From Providencia hangzhouensis (GTDB lineage: Bacteria > Pseudomonadota > Gammaproteobacteria > Enterobacterales > Enterobacteriaceae): a stretch of 64,000 nt of DNA. The translations under genes and the position numbers were made by a program. Below, piece by piece: positions 44,844-54,856 of this stretch. A model generated the notes under the pieces. It did not search any database. It saw nothing but the letters and a program-made list of their open reading frames with translations, and was not told the origin of the DNA. Positions within the stretch are counted from its first letter, which is position 1. Every line of letters starts with the position of its first letter. Where the stretch lies: the NCBI RefSeq assembly GCF_029193595.2, contig NZ_CP135052.1:682001-746000 (forward strand), written 5' to 3'.

Positions 44844-45491
44844 ATGTTACAGGTTTATCTTGTTCGCCATGGCGAAACTGAATGGAATTTAGCTCGTCGC
44901 ATCCAGGGACAATCCGATAGCCCCCTGACCGCCACTGGACGACTGCAAGCAAGGCAGGTGGCTGAGAGGATAAAGTCAGAAGGCATTACCCATATTATCA
45001 CTAGTGATATGGGACGCACACTGGAAACTGCACAAATAATTGCAAGTGTATGCGAATGTGAAATTACCACAGAACCGCGTCTACGTGAACTAAATATGGG
45101 CGTTCTTGAACAAAGAGCAATAGAGTCGTTAACGCCAGAGGAAGAACAGTGGCGCAAAAGCTTAATTGATGGGACTCGTGGAGGACGAATTCCAGAGGGT
45201 GAATCAATGGAGGAGCTGTATACACGTATGTTTGCAGCACTAAATAGCTGTTTAGATTTGCCTGAAGGTAGCCGCCCACTGATTGTTAGCCATGGTATTG
45301 CGCTAAGTACGTTAATTAGCCGTATTATGGGGGTTCCTGCCTATTCAGAACGCCGTCTACGTTTACGTAACTGTTCGTTATCTCGTGTTGATTACCAAAA
45401 TAGCCCATGGCTTGCGAATGGTTGGATAGTTGAAACAGCCGGTGAGGTTACACACTTATCGCAGCCAGCTCTCGATGAGCAACAAGGTTAA
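44844..45491 (+). CDS. gpmB: Phosphoglycerate mutase-like histidine phosphatase
   Basis: A 215-residue histidine phosphatase superfamily protein. The phosphoacceptor motif VRHGETEWN (His9) is followed by SDSPLT and SDMGRTLETAQI; the second His is in VSHGIALSTLI. The family name suggests 2,3-phosphoglycerate mutase, but GpmB-type proteins act mainly as phosphatases, so the substrate is open. Length and order match E. coli. Confidence 0.94.
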   Translation: MLQVYLVRHGETEWNLARRIQGQSDSPLTATGRLQARQVAERIKSEGITHIITSDMGRTLETAQIIASVCECEITTEPRLRELNMGVLEQRAIESLTPEEEQWRKSLIDGTRGGRIPEGESMEELYTRMFAALNSCLDLPEGSRPLIVSHGIALSTLISRIMGVPAYSERRLRLRNCSLSRVDYQNSPWLANGWIVETAGEVTHLSQPALDEQQG

Positions 45492-45502
45492 CTATTTAGA
45501 AA

Positions 45503-45528
45503 AGGAGTTTCAACAAACTGAAACTCCT
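45503..45528. terminator. Bidirectional hairpin, gpmB / rob
   Basis: AGGAGTTTCA-ACAAAC-TGAAACTCCT, a perfect 10-bp stem between the convergent genes. Confidence 0.8.
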
Positions 45529-45533
45529 CTGCT

Positions 45534-46448
45534 TTAAGGGGTTATGGTCGAACCTGTTTTGATTGGTACATAATAATCAAAGGTATCGATGTGTGTCTTG
45601 GGGTCATCATTTTCTGGGGTGATATGACGTAAATCGATGTTTTTTAATCGATAATGTTCGATATCATAACCTGGTCGACGCGTTAAATTCAGCTTAGGCA
45701 AATATACGCCATAAATTTGGTACAAAAACTCTTGTAATGCATCTCGAGTTGGCGTCCCATTGAACGAAAATTTAACATAATGGCCACTTGGTAACGTTAA
45801 ACTCGTGTACTGGTCAGTGTTAAAACTCGCATCCTCAGGTTTTACCGCAGTGGTATAGAATACCGTTTGTTCATCTTCTTTTTCTGGATTATGAATGGCA
45901 TGGTGCAAGCCAAAAACTTCAGACGCAATAGTCGTCGTATTATCCAAATAGTAGTGCCAAAATGTTTGGCGCATTTGGGAACAAGCGGTCGACCACTCTT
46001 CTAGTGCATAAGAGCAACTTTGTTCCAAGCCAACCAGCTCTTGTGCTGGCATTTGTAGGAATTCATGTTCAATATTGGTGTGATTATCTAAAATAATCGG
46101 TGGGCAAATACCTGCAGCGCACCATTCTTCACTCCGACGATAAAACGCTGGAGTTAGGTTAAATTGCTTTTTAAAGGCTCGAGTAAAAGTTTGTTGCGAA
46201 TCAAATCGATACTGCAGAGCAATATCAAGAATTGGTCGGCTTGTTAGCCGCAATGCAACCGCTGCACGAGAAAGCCTTCTAGCTCGAATATAAGCCCCAA
46301 TCGCTTGGTCTGTCACCTCTTTGAACATTCTTTGTAAATGCCACTTAGAGTAGCCCGCTTTTGCGGCAACATTATCTAGCGAGAGTGGTTTATCCAGATT
46401 GTCATCTATCCAGCGAAGCAAGTCGCGAATAATATTAGTTTGATCCAT
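45534..46448 (-). CDS. rob: AraC-family right-origin-binding regulator Rob
   Basis: A 304-residue regulator (E. coli 289). An N-terminal AraC/XylS DNA-binding domain with two HTHs (LSLDNVAAKAGYSKWHLQRMFK; ILDIALQYRFDSQQTFTRAFKKQF) is followed by a GyrI-like effector-binding domain from about residue 125. Rob activates the mar/sox/rob regulon (efflux, solvent and drug tolerance). It sits between gpmB and creA, as in E. coli. Confidence 0.95.
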   Translation of the reverse strand: MDQTNIIRDLLRWIDDNLDKPLSLDNVAAKAGYSKWHLQRMFKEVTDQAIGAYIRARRLSRAAVALRLTSRPILDIALQYRFDSQQTFTRAFKKQFNLTPAFYRRSEEWCAAGICPPIILDNHTNIEHEFLQMPAQELVGLEQSCSYALEEWSTACSQMRQTFWHYYLDNTTTIASEVFGLHHAIHNPEKEDEQTVFYTTAVKPEDASFNTDQYTSLTLPSGHYVKFSFNGTPTRDALQEFLYQIYGVYLPKLNLTRRPGYDIEHYRLKNIDLRHITPENDDPKTHIDTFDYYVPIKTGSTITP

Positions 46449-46633
46449 GTATATCCCCAGCCAATGCGACTTATAGAACAGATATAATCTATCAATGAAT
46501 TGCTATTCTATATCAAGTTATCTTTTTCGTTTATAGTAAATGAGTTGTATTTGATAATTAGTTAAGAAAGTGAATAATAAATCTTGTGCCACTACGAGGT
46601 TTTATCGATTTTTAGTTGAATAGGAAATTCAGT

Positions 46634-47110
46634 ATGCGTCGTTCCAGATTAAAAAATATCGTACTTGCAGCATTATTATCAGCGTTGCCGAGCATCACAT
46701 TTGCTGAAGAAATCGGTTCAGTCGATACTGTTTTTAAAATTTTCGGCCCTGATCATAAAATTGTTGTTGAAGCATTTGATGACCCTGATGTTGACAATGT
46801 GACTTGTTATTTAAGTCGTTCAAAAACAGGGGGGATCAAAGGGGGTTTAGGTTTAGCAGAAGACACCTCTGATGCCGCCATTTCATGTCAGCAAGTTGGG
46901 CCAATTGAGCTAAATGACCGTGTCAAACGCAAACCGACGAAAGGGCAAGTTGTCTTTCAAAAACGAACGTCTTTAGTCTTCAAAAAATTACAGGTTGTAC
47001 GCTTTTACGATCCAAAACGTAATGCATTAATTTATTTGACTTATTCAGATAAGATGATCGACGGCTCACCAAAAAATGCGTTAAGTGCAGTACCGATTAT
47101 GCCTTGGTGA
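46634..47110 (+). CDS. creA: CreA family periplasmic protein
   Basis: A 158-residue exported protein with a cleavable signal peptide (cut after ITFA, about residue 25) and the conserved [26 protein letters not shown] and [20 protein letters not shown] blocks (two Cys likely disulphide-bonded: C near residue 58 and C near 86). The function is unknown. AGGAAA precedes ATG 46634; the frame extends to a TTG at 46616. creBCD do not follow here; arcA lies next, on the other strand. Confidence 0.93.
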   Translation: MRRSRLKNIVLAALLSALPSITFAEEIGSVDTVFKIFGPDHKIVVEAFDDPDVDNVTCYLSRSKTGGIKGGLGLAEDTSDAAISCQQVGPIELNDRVKRKPTKGQVVFQKRTSLVFKKLQVVRFYDPKRNALIYLTYSDKMIDGSPKNALSAVPIMPW

Positions 47111-47124
47111 TTAATTAAGATGAT

Positions 47125-47152
47125 AAAAAACCGGCTAAATAGCCGGTTTTTT
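47125..47152. terminator. Bidirectional terminator, creA / arcA
   Basis: AAAAAACCGGCT-AAAT-AGCCGGTTTTTT, a strong symmetric hairpin between convergent genes. Confidence 0.95.
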
Positions 47153-47172
47153 GAATATCAATTCAAAATTGA

Positions 47173-47889
47173 TTATTCGTCTAAATCACCGCAAAAGCGA
47201 TAGCCTTCACCGTGGATGGTTGCAATGATTTCTGGCGTATCAGGTGTTGATTCAAAATGTTTACGAATACGACGGATCGTTACGTCAACAGTTCTATCAT
47301 GTGGTTTCAATTCACGGCCTGTCATTTTCTTCAGCAGGTCTGCGCGAGTCTGAATTTTTCCTGGGTTTTCACAGAAATGTAGCATCGCACGGAATTCACT
47401 ACGTGGTAATTTGTAGTGTTCACCAGCAGGGCTGACTAATGAACGGCTGTTGATGTCTAATTCCCAACCATTAAACTTATAGCTTTCCACTAAACGACGT
47501 TCTTCCGTACCACCCGCTAAATTCATAGTACGAGACAGTAGGTTGCGCGCACGAATAGTCAGTTCACGTGGGTTAAATGGTTTAGTGATATAGTCATCAG
47601 CACCAATTTCAAGGCCAAGGATTTTATCGACTTCGTTATCACGTCCTGTTAAGAACATTAACGCAATGCTTTCTTGTTCACGAAGTTCGCGAGCAAGTAG
47701 TAAACCGTTTTTACCTGGTAAATTAATATCCATGATGACTAAATTGATGTCATGCTCAGAGAGAACATTATTCATCTCTTCGCCATCAGTTGCCTCATGA
47801 ACCACATAGCCTTCCGCTTCAAATATGCTTTTAAGCGTATTGCGTGTGACAATTTCATCTTCAACAATCAAAATGTGTGGGGTCTGCAT
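47173..47889 (-). CDS. arcA: Two-component response regulator ArcA (aerobic respiration control)
   Basis: A 238-residue OmpR/PhoB-type regulator that represses aerobic respiration genes when phosphorylated by ArcB. Receiver domain with E10-D11, phospho-acceptor D54 (VIMDINLPG) and the conserved Lys in ITKPFNP; a C-terminal winged HTH ([34 protein letters not shown]). The promoter region upstream has a perfect FNR box, in line with anaerobic induction. Confidence 0.97.
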   Translation of the reverse strand: MQTPHILIVEDEIVTRNTLKSIFEAEGYVVHEATDGEEMNNVLSEHDINLVIMDINLPGKNGLLLARELREQESIALMFLTGRDNEVDKILGLEIGADDYITKPFNPRELTIRARNLLSRTMNLAGGTEERRLVESYKFNGWELDINSRSLVSPAGEHYKLPRSEFRAMLHFCENPGKIQTRADLLKKMTGRELKPHDRTVDVTIRRIRKHFESTPDTPEIIATIHGEGYRFCGDLDE

Positions 47890-48907
47890 AGTTGCTACCT
47901 AAAGTATTAAAATAAAAATACTGAACTCACAAGCCGTTTCCAGTTAGGTGGTTATTGATATTTTTCTCTGGAAAAACACGTTTATGAGTATAAATTTGTT
48001 TTGAAATTCAATAGTGCCATTATGTTGCCATCTTGGGCAAAAGACTTTAACAACAAGCCAAAATATAAGCACTTTCCCAATATTGTACTGTTAACAGCAA
48101 TATAACAGCTAATACTGCATTTACCACCTAAAAAACTAACTTTTGTTGATACATATCAAAATCAATTGTAGCACGTTAACAAAAATTGTTAGGTAGATAA
48201 TTATATAAATTAATGCAGTGTTTAGGAATCAGATAGCGTCTAAAAAAGGGGAATAGTTGATACCCAAGGGGGCTTCGGCTGGGTATTAATGAATATAGTC
48301 TTCAATGGGTTAAATATACCATCATAAATAATGTTTAATTTGTGACTTACCTCCAATTTTGAAATGTTATTTTGCTACAAAAAAAGGTGAAAAATTTATC
48401 TTGTTAGAGATAACGGGATGTAAATATTTAGTCTGTAATTTTTTGTTTCATTTAATTAGGAAAAATGCTTATTTTGTTTTGATGTGACTAATTTTTAACA
48501 ACTCCATAACATTTGTTTGTGATTTAAACGAATGAAAAAATCATGAGGCTAAGTATCAATACGTACCTGTGTAATCTGTTGCTATTGGCGCTCATGTATT
48601 GATGAGCATGGGGGTAAATGATAAGAAATATAGCTGCTAAATGCATCAATTAACCTGGTCGTTGTTGCTCATCTTCTCATCTTGATTCTCTTCACAGGAA
48701 ATTACTGAAGGCTATCTCTATTGCCTATTTAATAGTCATTTTGGTTTTTTATTGAGTAAAAAATTATTAATCTTTAAATATTTGTTATCTTGGTTTTTAA
48801 CACTGCATTTGATGTAATGAGTGTCTTTTTGTGGATGAGTTTTTCGTGCTGGTAGATAATTTATCGAATAAAAAAAGGGAGATAAAAGGGATGTTTTGCA
48901 AATAAAT
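47890..48907. other. arcA-thrL intergenic region, no gene supported
   Basis: About 1 kb of A+T-rich sequence between the arcA start and the thr promoter. I find no ORF with a credible ribosome binding site; the E. coli genes that lie here (trmJ-like yjtD and small yjjY) are absent. It holds the arcA promoter with the FNR box and a weak TACCCA...TGGGTA hairpin near 48261-48286. The rest shows nothing I can name; sRNA content cannot be excluded. Confidence 0.6.
48146..48159 (-). promoter_or_regulatory. FNR binding site upstream of arcA
   Basis: TTGATACATATCAA is a perfect FNR palindrome (TTGAT-N4-ATCAA), about 260 bases upstream of the arcA start. On the minus strand a TAAATG -10-like hexamer (48123-48118) would place it near -41. 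Confidence 0.8.
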
Positions 48908-48942
48908 TTGACAAAATATACCAATTGCTTTAACCGTATAGG
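48908..48942 (+). promoter_or_regulatory. thr operon promoter
   Basis: TTGACA (48908-48913) is followed after about 17 bases by TAACCGTATAGG, the same arrangement as the E. coli thr promoter (TTGACT ... TTAACCAATATAGG). thrL begins about 37 bases downstream. Confidence 0.75.
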
Positions 48943-48978
48943 GAGAAACTTAAAGAATCTAAGAGACAGACAGAATCT

Positions 48979-49047
48979 ATGCGTAATATCAGCCTGACTA
49001 TTATTATTACCACCACCACCGTAACCACAGGAAACGGGGCGGGCTGA
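48979..49047 (+). CDS. thrL: thr operon leader peptide
   Basis: A 22-residue attenuation peptide rich in Thr and Ile: three Ile then four Thr codons, then VTTGNGAG, ending at TGA 49047. Stalling of the ribosome at the Thr/Ile codons when charged tRNAs are scarce prevents the terminator just downstream. The C-terminal TTGNGAG is the same as in E. coli ThrL. Confidence 0.96.
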   Translation: MRNISLTIIITTTTVTTGNGAG

Positions 49048-49070
49048 CGCATCCAAAAAATAAAAATGAA

Positions 49071-49107
49071 AAAGCCCGCATACTTAACCGATGCGGGCTT
49101 TTTTTTG
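49071..49107 (+). terminator. thr attenuator terminator
   Basis: AAAGCCCGCAT...ATGCGGGCTTT followed by a run of T, placed between thrL and thrA. It is the regulated terminator of the attenuation system. Confidence 0.95.
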
Positions 49108-49131
49108 GTGTTAATTCAGGAGAGAAATACC

Positions 49132-51591
49132 ATGCGTGTGCTTAAATTTGGCGGTACTTCGGTTGCAAATGACGAACGAGTACTGAATGTTGCTGACATC
49201 GCTGAAAGTAAACTAGCAGATGGACAAGTGGCTTTGGTGCTATCTGCACCAGCAAAAATCACAAACCATCTGGTTGCTATGATTGAAAAAACGGTTGCAG
49301 GACAAGATGTCATCACGCATGTTAATGATGCTGAAATGATTTTTGCTAACCTTTTAAAAGGATTAAAAGAAAAACAACCTGGTTTTGAATATGATCGGTT
49401 AAAAAAACTGACAGAACAAGAATTCGCACAAATCAAACAAGTACTGCATGGTATTACTCTTCTCGGGCAATGTCCGGACAGCATTAACGCATCAATTATC
49501 TGCCGTGGTGAAAAGCTCTCTATCGCCATTATGGAATCAGTGCTAAAAGCACGCGGCCATAATGTGACGGTTATTAACCCAGTTGAGAGCTTACTCGCGA
49601 AAGGTCATTATCTTGAATCTACGGTTGATATAAATGAGTCAACTAAACGTATTGCCGATTTAAATATACCGAAAGATCATTTTGTTTTAATGGCAGGTTT
49701 CACAGCGGGTAATGAAAAAGGTGAATTAGTAGTATTAGGCCGTAATGGGTCTGATTATTCTGCTGCGGTTTTAGCGGCCTGCTTACGTGCTGATTGTTGT
49801 GAAATTTGGACTGATGTTGATGGGGTCTATACTTGTGACCCGCGTTTGGTGCCTGATGCGCGTTTGTTAAAAGGTATGTCATACCAAGAGGCCATGGAGT
49901 TATCCTACTTCGGAGCCAAAGTCCTTCACCCTCGTACCATCGCCCCAATTGCTCAATTCCAAATCCCTTGCCTGATAAAAAACACCACTAATTTAAGCGC
50001 TCCAGGTACTTTAATTGGTGATGGGCAAACCGATGAGAGCACGCCAGTGAAAGGGATCACCAACCTGAATAACATGGCGATGATCAACGTATCCGGCCCC
50101 GGAATGAAGGGGATGGTGGGGATGGCTGCTCGCATTTTCTCCGTCATGTCTCGCAAAGGGATCTCTGTCGTTCTGATCACACAGTCTTCATCGGAATACA
50201 GTATTAGTTTTTGTGTTCCGCAAAATGAGTTAGTGAGAGCTCGCGCTGCACTGGAAGAAGAATTTTACTTAGAGCTGAAAGATGGCGTACTTGATCCACT
50301 GGATGTGATGGAGCAGTTAGCGATTATTTCAGTTGTGGGGGATGGAATGCGCACTTTGAAGGGCATTTCGGCGCGTTTCTTCTCGGCTTTGACTCGCGGT
50401 AACATCAACATTGTCGCTATCGCACAGGGGTCTTCTGAACGTTCTATTTCTGCCGTTATTGCCAATGAGTCTGCCACAACAGCGGTACGCTTATGTCACC
50501 AAATGCTATTTAATGCAGAGCAAGTTATCGAAGCCTTTATCATCGGTGTGGGTGGTGTTGGTAATGCATTAATTGAACAAATTCACCGCCAGCAACAATG
50601 GTTAAAACAAAAGCATATTGATCTGCGTGTATGCGGTATTGCAAATTCACGCGCAATGTTAACGGATATGCAAGGGATTGATTTAGATAACTGGAAAGCG
50701 GAGCTAGCGGAAGCGAAAGAGCCATTTAGTTTAAGCCGTTTAATTCGCTTAGAACGTGAATACCATTTCTTGAACCCTGTCATTATTGATTGCACATCAA
50801 ATCAGGAAATCGCAGAGCAGTATGTCAATTTCTTGAAAGACGGCTTTAATGTGGTTACACCGAATAAAAAAGCCAATACATTATCGATGGATTACTACCA
50901 TCAATTACGTGCGGCAAGTGAAACCTCAAAACGTAAATTCCTCTATGACACTAACGTAGGTGCAGGGTTGCCAGTTATTGAAAACCTACAAAACTTACTG
51001 AATGCAGGGGATGAACTGGTTCACTTTAGCGGAATTTTATCAGGCTCTTTATCATTCATTTTTGGTAAATTAGACGAAGGTATGTCTTTATCAGAAGCCA
51101 CAACACTTGCGAAAGAAAAAGGTTTCACAGAACCAGATCCTCGTGATGATTTATCAGGTATGGATGTTGCGCGTAAATTATTAATTTTAGCGCGTGAAGC
51201 GGGTTATCATTTAGAATTGCAAGATATTGAAATTGAACCTGTTTTACCTTCGGACTTTGATAGCAGTGGCCCTGTTTCTGAGTTTATGGCACGTTTGCCA
51301 CAACTGGACGAGCAATTTGCACAGCGTATAAAAGCCGCAGAAGCGGAAGAAAAAGTGTTACGCTATGTTGGGCTGATTGAAGAAGGGCGCTGCCAAGTGA
51401 AAATCGTCGCTGTTGATGGCAATGACCCACTCTTCAAGGTTAAAAATGGTGAAAATGCACTGGCTTTCTATACACGCTATTACCAACCAATTCCTTTAGT
51501 ATTAAGAGGTTATGGCGCAGGTAATGATGTTACTGCTGCTGGTGTATTTGCGGATATGCTGCGTACCCTTTCATGGAAATTGGGAGTTTAA
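49132..51591 (+). CDS. thrA: Bifunctional aspartokinase I / homoserine dehydrogenase I
   Basis: An 819-residue fusion. The N-terminal aspartokinase ([15 protein letters not shown]) phosphorylates aspartate. Two ACT repeats ([36 protein letters not shown]) sense threonine. The C-terminal homoserine dehydrogenase has the NAD(P) motif [13 protein letters not shown] and [12 protein letters not shown]. The frame is open upstream to 49066 through the attenuator, but ATG 49132 follows AGGAGAG and gives the standard MRVLKFGG start. thrB follows three bases after the stop. Confidence 0.97.
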   Translation: MRVLKFGGTSVANDERVLNVADIAESKLADGQVALVLSAPAKITNHLVAMIEKTVAGQDVITHVNDAEMIFANLLKGLKEKQPGFEYDRLKKLTEQEFAQIKQVLHGITLLGQCPDSINASIICRGEKLSIAIMESVLKARGHNVTVINPVESLLAKGHYLESTVDINESTKRIADLNIPKDHFVLMAGFTAGNEKGELVVLGRNGSDYSAAVLAACLRADCCEIWTDVDGVYTCDPRLVPDARLLKGMSYQEAMELSYFGAKVLHPRTIAPIAQFQIPCLIKNTTNLSAPGTLIGDGQTDESTPVKGITNLNNMAMINVSGPGMKGMVGMAARIFSVMSRKGISVVLITQSSSEYSISFCVPQNELVRARAALEEEFYLELKDGVLDPLDVMEQLAIISVVGDGMRTLKGISARFFSALTRGNINIVAIAQGSSERSISAVIANESATTAVRLCHQMLFNAEQVIEAFIIGVGGVGNALIEQIHRQQQWLKQKHIDLRVCGIANSRAMLTDMQGIDLDNWKAELAEAKEPFSLSRLIRLEREYHFLNPVIIDCTSNQEIAEQYVNFLKDGFNVVTPNKKANTLSMDYYHQLRAASETSKRKFLYDTNVGAGLPVIENLQNLLNAGDELVHFSGILSGSLSFIFGKLDEGMSLSEATTLAKEKGFTEPDPRDDLSGMDVARKLLILAREAGYHLELQDIEIEPVLPSDFDSSGPVSEFMARLPQLDEQFAQRIKAAEAEEKVLRYVGLIEEGRCQVKIVAVDGNDPLFKVKNGENALAFYTRYYQPIPLVLRGYGAGNDVTAAGVFADMLRTLSWKLGV

Positions 51592-51594
51592 TAA

Positions 51595-52524
51595 GTGATT
51601 AAAGTTTATGCACCGGCTTCAATTGGTAATGTGAGCGTCGGGTTTGATGTCCTTGGGGCAGCTGTTTCGCCTGCTGACGGTTCACTATTAGGTGATTGTG
51701 TAACAATTGAAGCTGCGGATACTTTTTCCCTGACGAATCAAGGAAAATTCGTTGCTAAGCTGCCGAAAAAAAATGAACACAATATTGTTTACCAGTGCTG
51801 GCAGTTGTTTTGTGAGCGCCTTGGTAGGCCATTAAATGTCGCGATGACGCTTGAAAAAAATATGCCAATTGGTTCAGGGCTCGGTTCTAGCGCCTGTTCT
51901 GTTGTCGCTGCACTGATGGCGCTTAACGAATTTGCAGAGAAACCATTCGATGATACTCAACTGCTTGGCATGATGGGGGAGCTCGAAGGGCGTATTTCAG
52001 GAAGTGTGCACTATGATAACGTCGCACCGTGTTTTTTAGGTGGTTTGCAGCTGATTATCGAACAAAATGGCATTATTTCTCAGCCTGTACCTGCATTTGA
52101 AAATTGGTATTGGGTTATGGCTTACCCTGGAATTAAGGTATCGACAGCAGAAGCGCGTGCGATCCTGCCTGATAGCTATCCACGCCACGATATAGTAAAC
52201 CATGGCCGATACTTATCAGGGTTTATTCATGCATGCCATACAAACCAGCCGTTACTTGCCGCAACGATGATCCAAGATGTTGTCGCAGAACCTTATCGTA
52301 CACAATTATTACCCGGTTTTGCGGCAGCACGTCAAAATGCAAAAGAAATCGGTGCATTGGCTTGTGGTATCTCTGGCTCAGGGCCAACATTGTTTGCTAT
52401 TTGCGATGAGAAACATATCGCTGAAAAAATGGCGAGCTACTTGCAACAACATTATATTCAGAATGATGAAGGCTTTGTGCATATCTGCCGTTTGGATCTG
52501 GCCGGGGCAAGGACAATAGGGTAA
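51595..52524 (+). CDS. thrB: Homoserine kinase
   Basis: A GHMP-family kinase that makes O-phosphohomoserine. 309 residues, ATP loop [12 protein letters not shown] near residues 90-101, and [13 protein letters not shown] near the C-terminus. It starts with GTG 51595, three bases after the thrA stop, which supports translational coupling. Confidence 0.97.
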   Translation: MIKVYAPASIGNVSVGFDVLGAAVSPADGSLLGDCVTIEAADTFSLTNQGKFVAKLPKKNEHNIVYQCWQLFCERLGRPLNVAMTLEKNMPIGSGLGSSACSVVAALMALNEFAEKPFDDTQLLGMMGELEGRISGSVHYDNVAPCFLGGLQLIIEQNGIISQPVPAFENWYWVMAYPGIKVSTAEARAILPDSYPRHDIVNHGRYLSGFIHACHTNQPLLAATMIQDVVAEPYRTQLLPGFAAARQNAKEIGALACGISGSGPTLFAICDEKHIAEKMASYLQQHYIQNDEGFVHICRLDLAGARTIG

Positions 52525-52527
52525 ATA

Positions 52528-53823
52528 ATGAAACTGTATAATTTAAAAGATAACAATGAACAAGTAAGTTTTGCACAAGCGGTTAAGCAGGGGTTAGGTA
52601 AGCAACAAGGTTTATTTTTTCCTCAAGACTTACCTGAGTTTACAGCGGCTGAAATCGACGAATTATTAAAATTAGATTTCGTCACACGTAGCAGCCGAAT
52701 TTTAAGTGCCTTTATTGGTGATGAAATTCCACAAGAAGAATTAGCTGCACGTGTTAAAACCGCGTTTGCTTTTCCTGCGCCAGTTTCTAAGGTTGAAGGT
52801 GATGTAGCAACGTTGGAGTTATATCATGGGCCAACACTCGCATTTAAAGACTTCGGTGGCAGATTTATGGCTCAGGCATTGGGCCAAGTAGCTGGTGAGC
52901 AGCCGGTGACCATTTTGACTGCTACTTCTGGGGATACAGGAGCCGCGGTTGCACACGCATTCTATCGTCTTAAAAACGTGCAAGTTGTTATTCTCTATCC
53001 AGAAGGAAAAATTAGCCCGCTGCAAGAGAAACTCTTCTGCACGCTGGGTGAAAATATTCATACGGTTGCGATTAAAGATGACTTCGATGCATGCCAGGCA
53101 TTAGTAAAACAATCATTTGATGATGAAGAGCTGAAAAAGGCGTTGTATTTAAACTCGGCGAACTCGATCAATATCAGTCGTTTGTTAGCACAAATTTGTT
53201 ATTACTTCGAAGCCGTCGCGCAGATCCCAGCAGAAAAACGTGATCAATTAGTGATCTCGGTTCCGAGTGGTAATTTTGGTGACCTTACGGCAGGTTTATT
53301 AGCTAAATCAATGGGCCTACCTGTTAAACGCTTTATTGCAGCAACTAACGTAAATGACACTGTGCCGCGTTACCTTGTTGATGGGCAATGGAAACCAAAG
53401 CAAACTGTGGCAACATTATCGAACGCCATGGATGTTAGCCAGCCAAACAACTGGCCTCGTATTGAAGAGTTATTCCGCCGTAAAGGTTGGTCCCTTGATG
53501 AATTAGGCCATGGAGCGGTGAGTGACGACGTGACTAAAGAGACAGTACGTGAATTAGATAAAAAAGGGTATTTATCTGAGCCACATGCTGCGGTTGCTTA
53601 TCGTGTGCTTCGTGACCAGTTGCAAGAAGGTGAATACGGGCTGTTTTTAGGCACGGCACACCCAGCTAAGTTTAAAGAAAGTGTTGAAGAAATTCTTAAT
53701 AAGGCAATACCTTTACCGAAAGAGTTAGCAGAGCGTGCGGAACTACCACTCCTCTCACACTTTTTACCATCTGACTTTGCACAATTACGCGCATTTTTAA
53801 TGAAATTAGCACCTAAGCAATAA
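52528..53823 (+). CDS. thrC: Threonine synthase
   Basis: A PLP enzyme converting O-phosphohomoserine to threonine, the last step of the pathway. 431 residues. The PLP lysine is K107 in PTLAFKDFGGRF; the TSGDTGAAVAHAF loop binds the cofactor phosphate and GTAHPAKF is near the end. It starts three bases after the thrB stop and ends the operon at a strong terminator. Confidence 0.97.
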   Translation: MKLYNLKDNNEQVSFAQAVKQGLGKQQGLFFPQDLPEFTAAEIDELLKLDFVTRSSRILSAFIGDEIPQEELAARVKTAFAFPAPVSKVEGDVATLELYHGPTLAFKDFGGRFMAQALGQVAGEQPVTILTATSGDTGAAVAHAFYRLKNVQVVILYPEGKISPLQEKLFCTLGENIHTVAIKDDFDACQALVKQSFDDEELKKALYLNSANSINISRLLAQICYYFEAVAQIPAEKRDQLVISVPSGNFGDLTAGLLAKSMGLPVKRFIAATNVNDTVPRYLVDGQWKPKQTVATLSNAMDVSQPNNWPRIEELFRRKGWSLDELGHGAVSDDVTKETVRELDKKGYLSEPHAAVAYRVLRDQLQEGEYGLFLGTAHPAKFKESVEEILNKAIPLPKELAERAELPLLSHFLPSDFAQLRAFLMKLAPKQ

Positions 53824-53840
53824 AAATTGCAAGTGTACGA

Positions 53841-53866
53841 AAAACGGAAGCGAAAGCTTCCGTTTT
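53841..53866 (+). terminator. Rho-independent terminator of the thr operon
   Basis: AAAACGGAAGC-GAAA-GCTTCCGTTTT, an 11-bp stem with a GNRA loop and T run. Confidence 0.95.
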
Positions 53867-53949
53867 TATTGGTAATACCATCTTTTATAAAGATAATTAT
53901 ATGGTTTCATATTGCCACATCACTTATTCACTTCTAACGGATTTATTTG

Positions 53950-54609
53950 TCACATTGAGCTAATGCTAATACCATCGTGCCCATCTCTACCGCCATCAGG
54001 TCCACCGCGTCCTCCTTTTCCTCCTTGGCTACCATTGCCCCCATTTCCACCATTACCACTACCAGAGCCGTTGCCCCCATTACCTCCGTTACCGCCATTA
54101 GTTCCACCATGTCCCCCATTTCCCCCATTGCCATTTACAGTTCCATTCCCGCCGTTCCCACCACTACCACCACCATCTCCATCACCGCCATTTCCGCCAT
54201 CACCTCCAGTTACACTGCCATTACCGCCATTTCCTCCATTGCCATTACTGCCTTTTTCTGCGTTTCCGCCATTGCTACCATTACCGTTATTTGATCCTGT
54301 TCCGCCATTCCCTCCATTTTGGCCATCACCACCGTGTCCACCATGACCACCGTTACCACCATGGCCACCTTGACTATCATTTCCAGCGTGACCCGAATTT
54401 CCGTTTTGTCCATAACTTACAAAGCTAAAAATTTTAGAATAGTAATATTGGCCATGGAGTATCGAACATACTTTATTATTAATTTCATTAATATTGAGTT
54501 CATTTTTTAATAAACAGTTAGATGGAGTATTAAATAAGGAGTGAGAGTATGCTGAAAATGAAATAGAACTAATTAATAAGACGCCAAGTGAAATGTAATT
54601 TTTATACAT
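53950..54609 (-). CDS. Exported Gly/Asn-rich repeat protein
   Basis: A 219-residue protein of unknown function. Residues 1-23 are a signal peptide (MYKNYISLGVLLISSISFSA). Residues 24-68 form a short non-repetitive head with two cysteines (C32, C48), which may pair. From about 69 to 207 it is almost entirely Gly-Gly-X with X mostly Asn, plus His, Asp and Ser (runs such as GGNGGNG, GGHGGHGG). The last residues are GISISSM. GGAGG precedes ATG 54609. GGX repeats can form polyglycine-II bundles, as in some phage adhesins; that fold is inference. The opposite strand is open as a Pro-rich shadow frame. It lies 61 bases downstream of the short paralogue, likely in the same transcript. Confidence 0.8.
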   Translation of the reverse strand: MYKNYISLGVLLISSISFSAYSHSLFNTPSNCLLKNELNINEINNKVCSILHGQYYYSKIFSFVSYGQNGNSGHAGNDSQGGHGGNGGHGGHGGDGQNGGNGGTGSNNGNGSNGGNAEKGSNGNGGNGGNGSVTGGDGGNGGDGDGGGSGGNGGNGTVNGNGGNGGHGGTNGGNGGNGGNGSGSGNGGNGGNGSQGGKGGRGGPDGGRDGHDGISISSM

Positions 54610-54670
54610 GGTAAATTCCTCCGTTCCCCCCTCATCGAGTGAGGAGGGAAATATTTAGTGACGAGATATA

Positions 54671-54856
54671 TTATCTACCGTTGCCGCCATTACCGCCGTT
54701 ACCACCATGGCCGCCATTCCCTCCATTTCCTCCATGGTTTTGTTCATAAATAGTAGAATAAGTCGAAGTATTGTCAGAATGTTTTTCTTGGAAAGAAGTT
54801 GCAGATGCTAGAATTGGGAATAATAAAGATACTATGACAATAGATGCTTTATACAT
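54671..54856 (-). CDS. Short exported Gly/Asn-rich peptide
   Basis: A 61-residue product of unknown function. The signal peptide MYKASIVIVSLLFPILASAT closely resembles that of the 63-residue gene upstream. The mature part is a polar stretch (SFQEKHSDNTSTYSTIYEQN) and then HGGNGGNGGHGGNGGNGGNG, a short form of the repeat of the next gene. GAGGA lies before ATG 54856. The upstream region holds a 15-base motif shared with the 63-residue gene. It might also be a truncated copy of the longer gene. Confidence 0.72.
   Translation of the reverse strand: MYKASIVIVSLLFPILASATSFQEKHSDNTSTYSTIYEQNHGGNGGNGGHGGNGGNGGNGR

Noticed and set aside
48261..48286. Terminator in the arcA-thrL gap
   Set aside because: The TACCCA/TGGGTA stem is only 6 bp, with a 13-base GC-rich loop and no T run, and no gene ends near it.
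48736..49056. Minus-strand open frame of 106 codons
   Set aside because: It runs antisense through the thr promoter and thrL; its glycine run is the antisense of the thrL threonine codons.
49048..49131. Riboswitch in front of thrA
   Set aside because: The thrL peptide and the adjacent terminator fully explain the leader as classical translation-coupled attenuation.
53912..54346. Long plus-strand Pro-rich open frame
   Set aside because: It is the antisense shadow of the Gly-rich repeats (GGN opposite NCC). It has no ribosome binding site or signal peptide, whereas the minus-strand frame has both.
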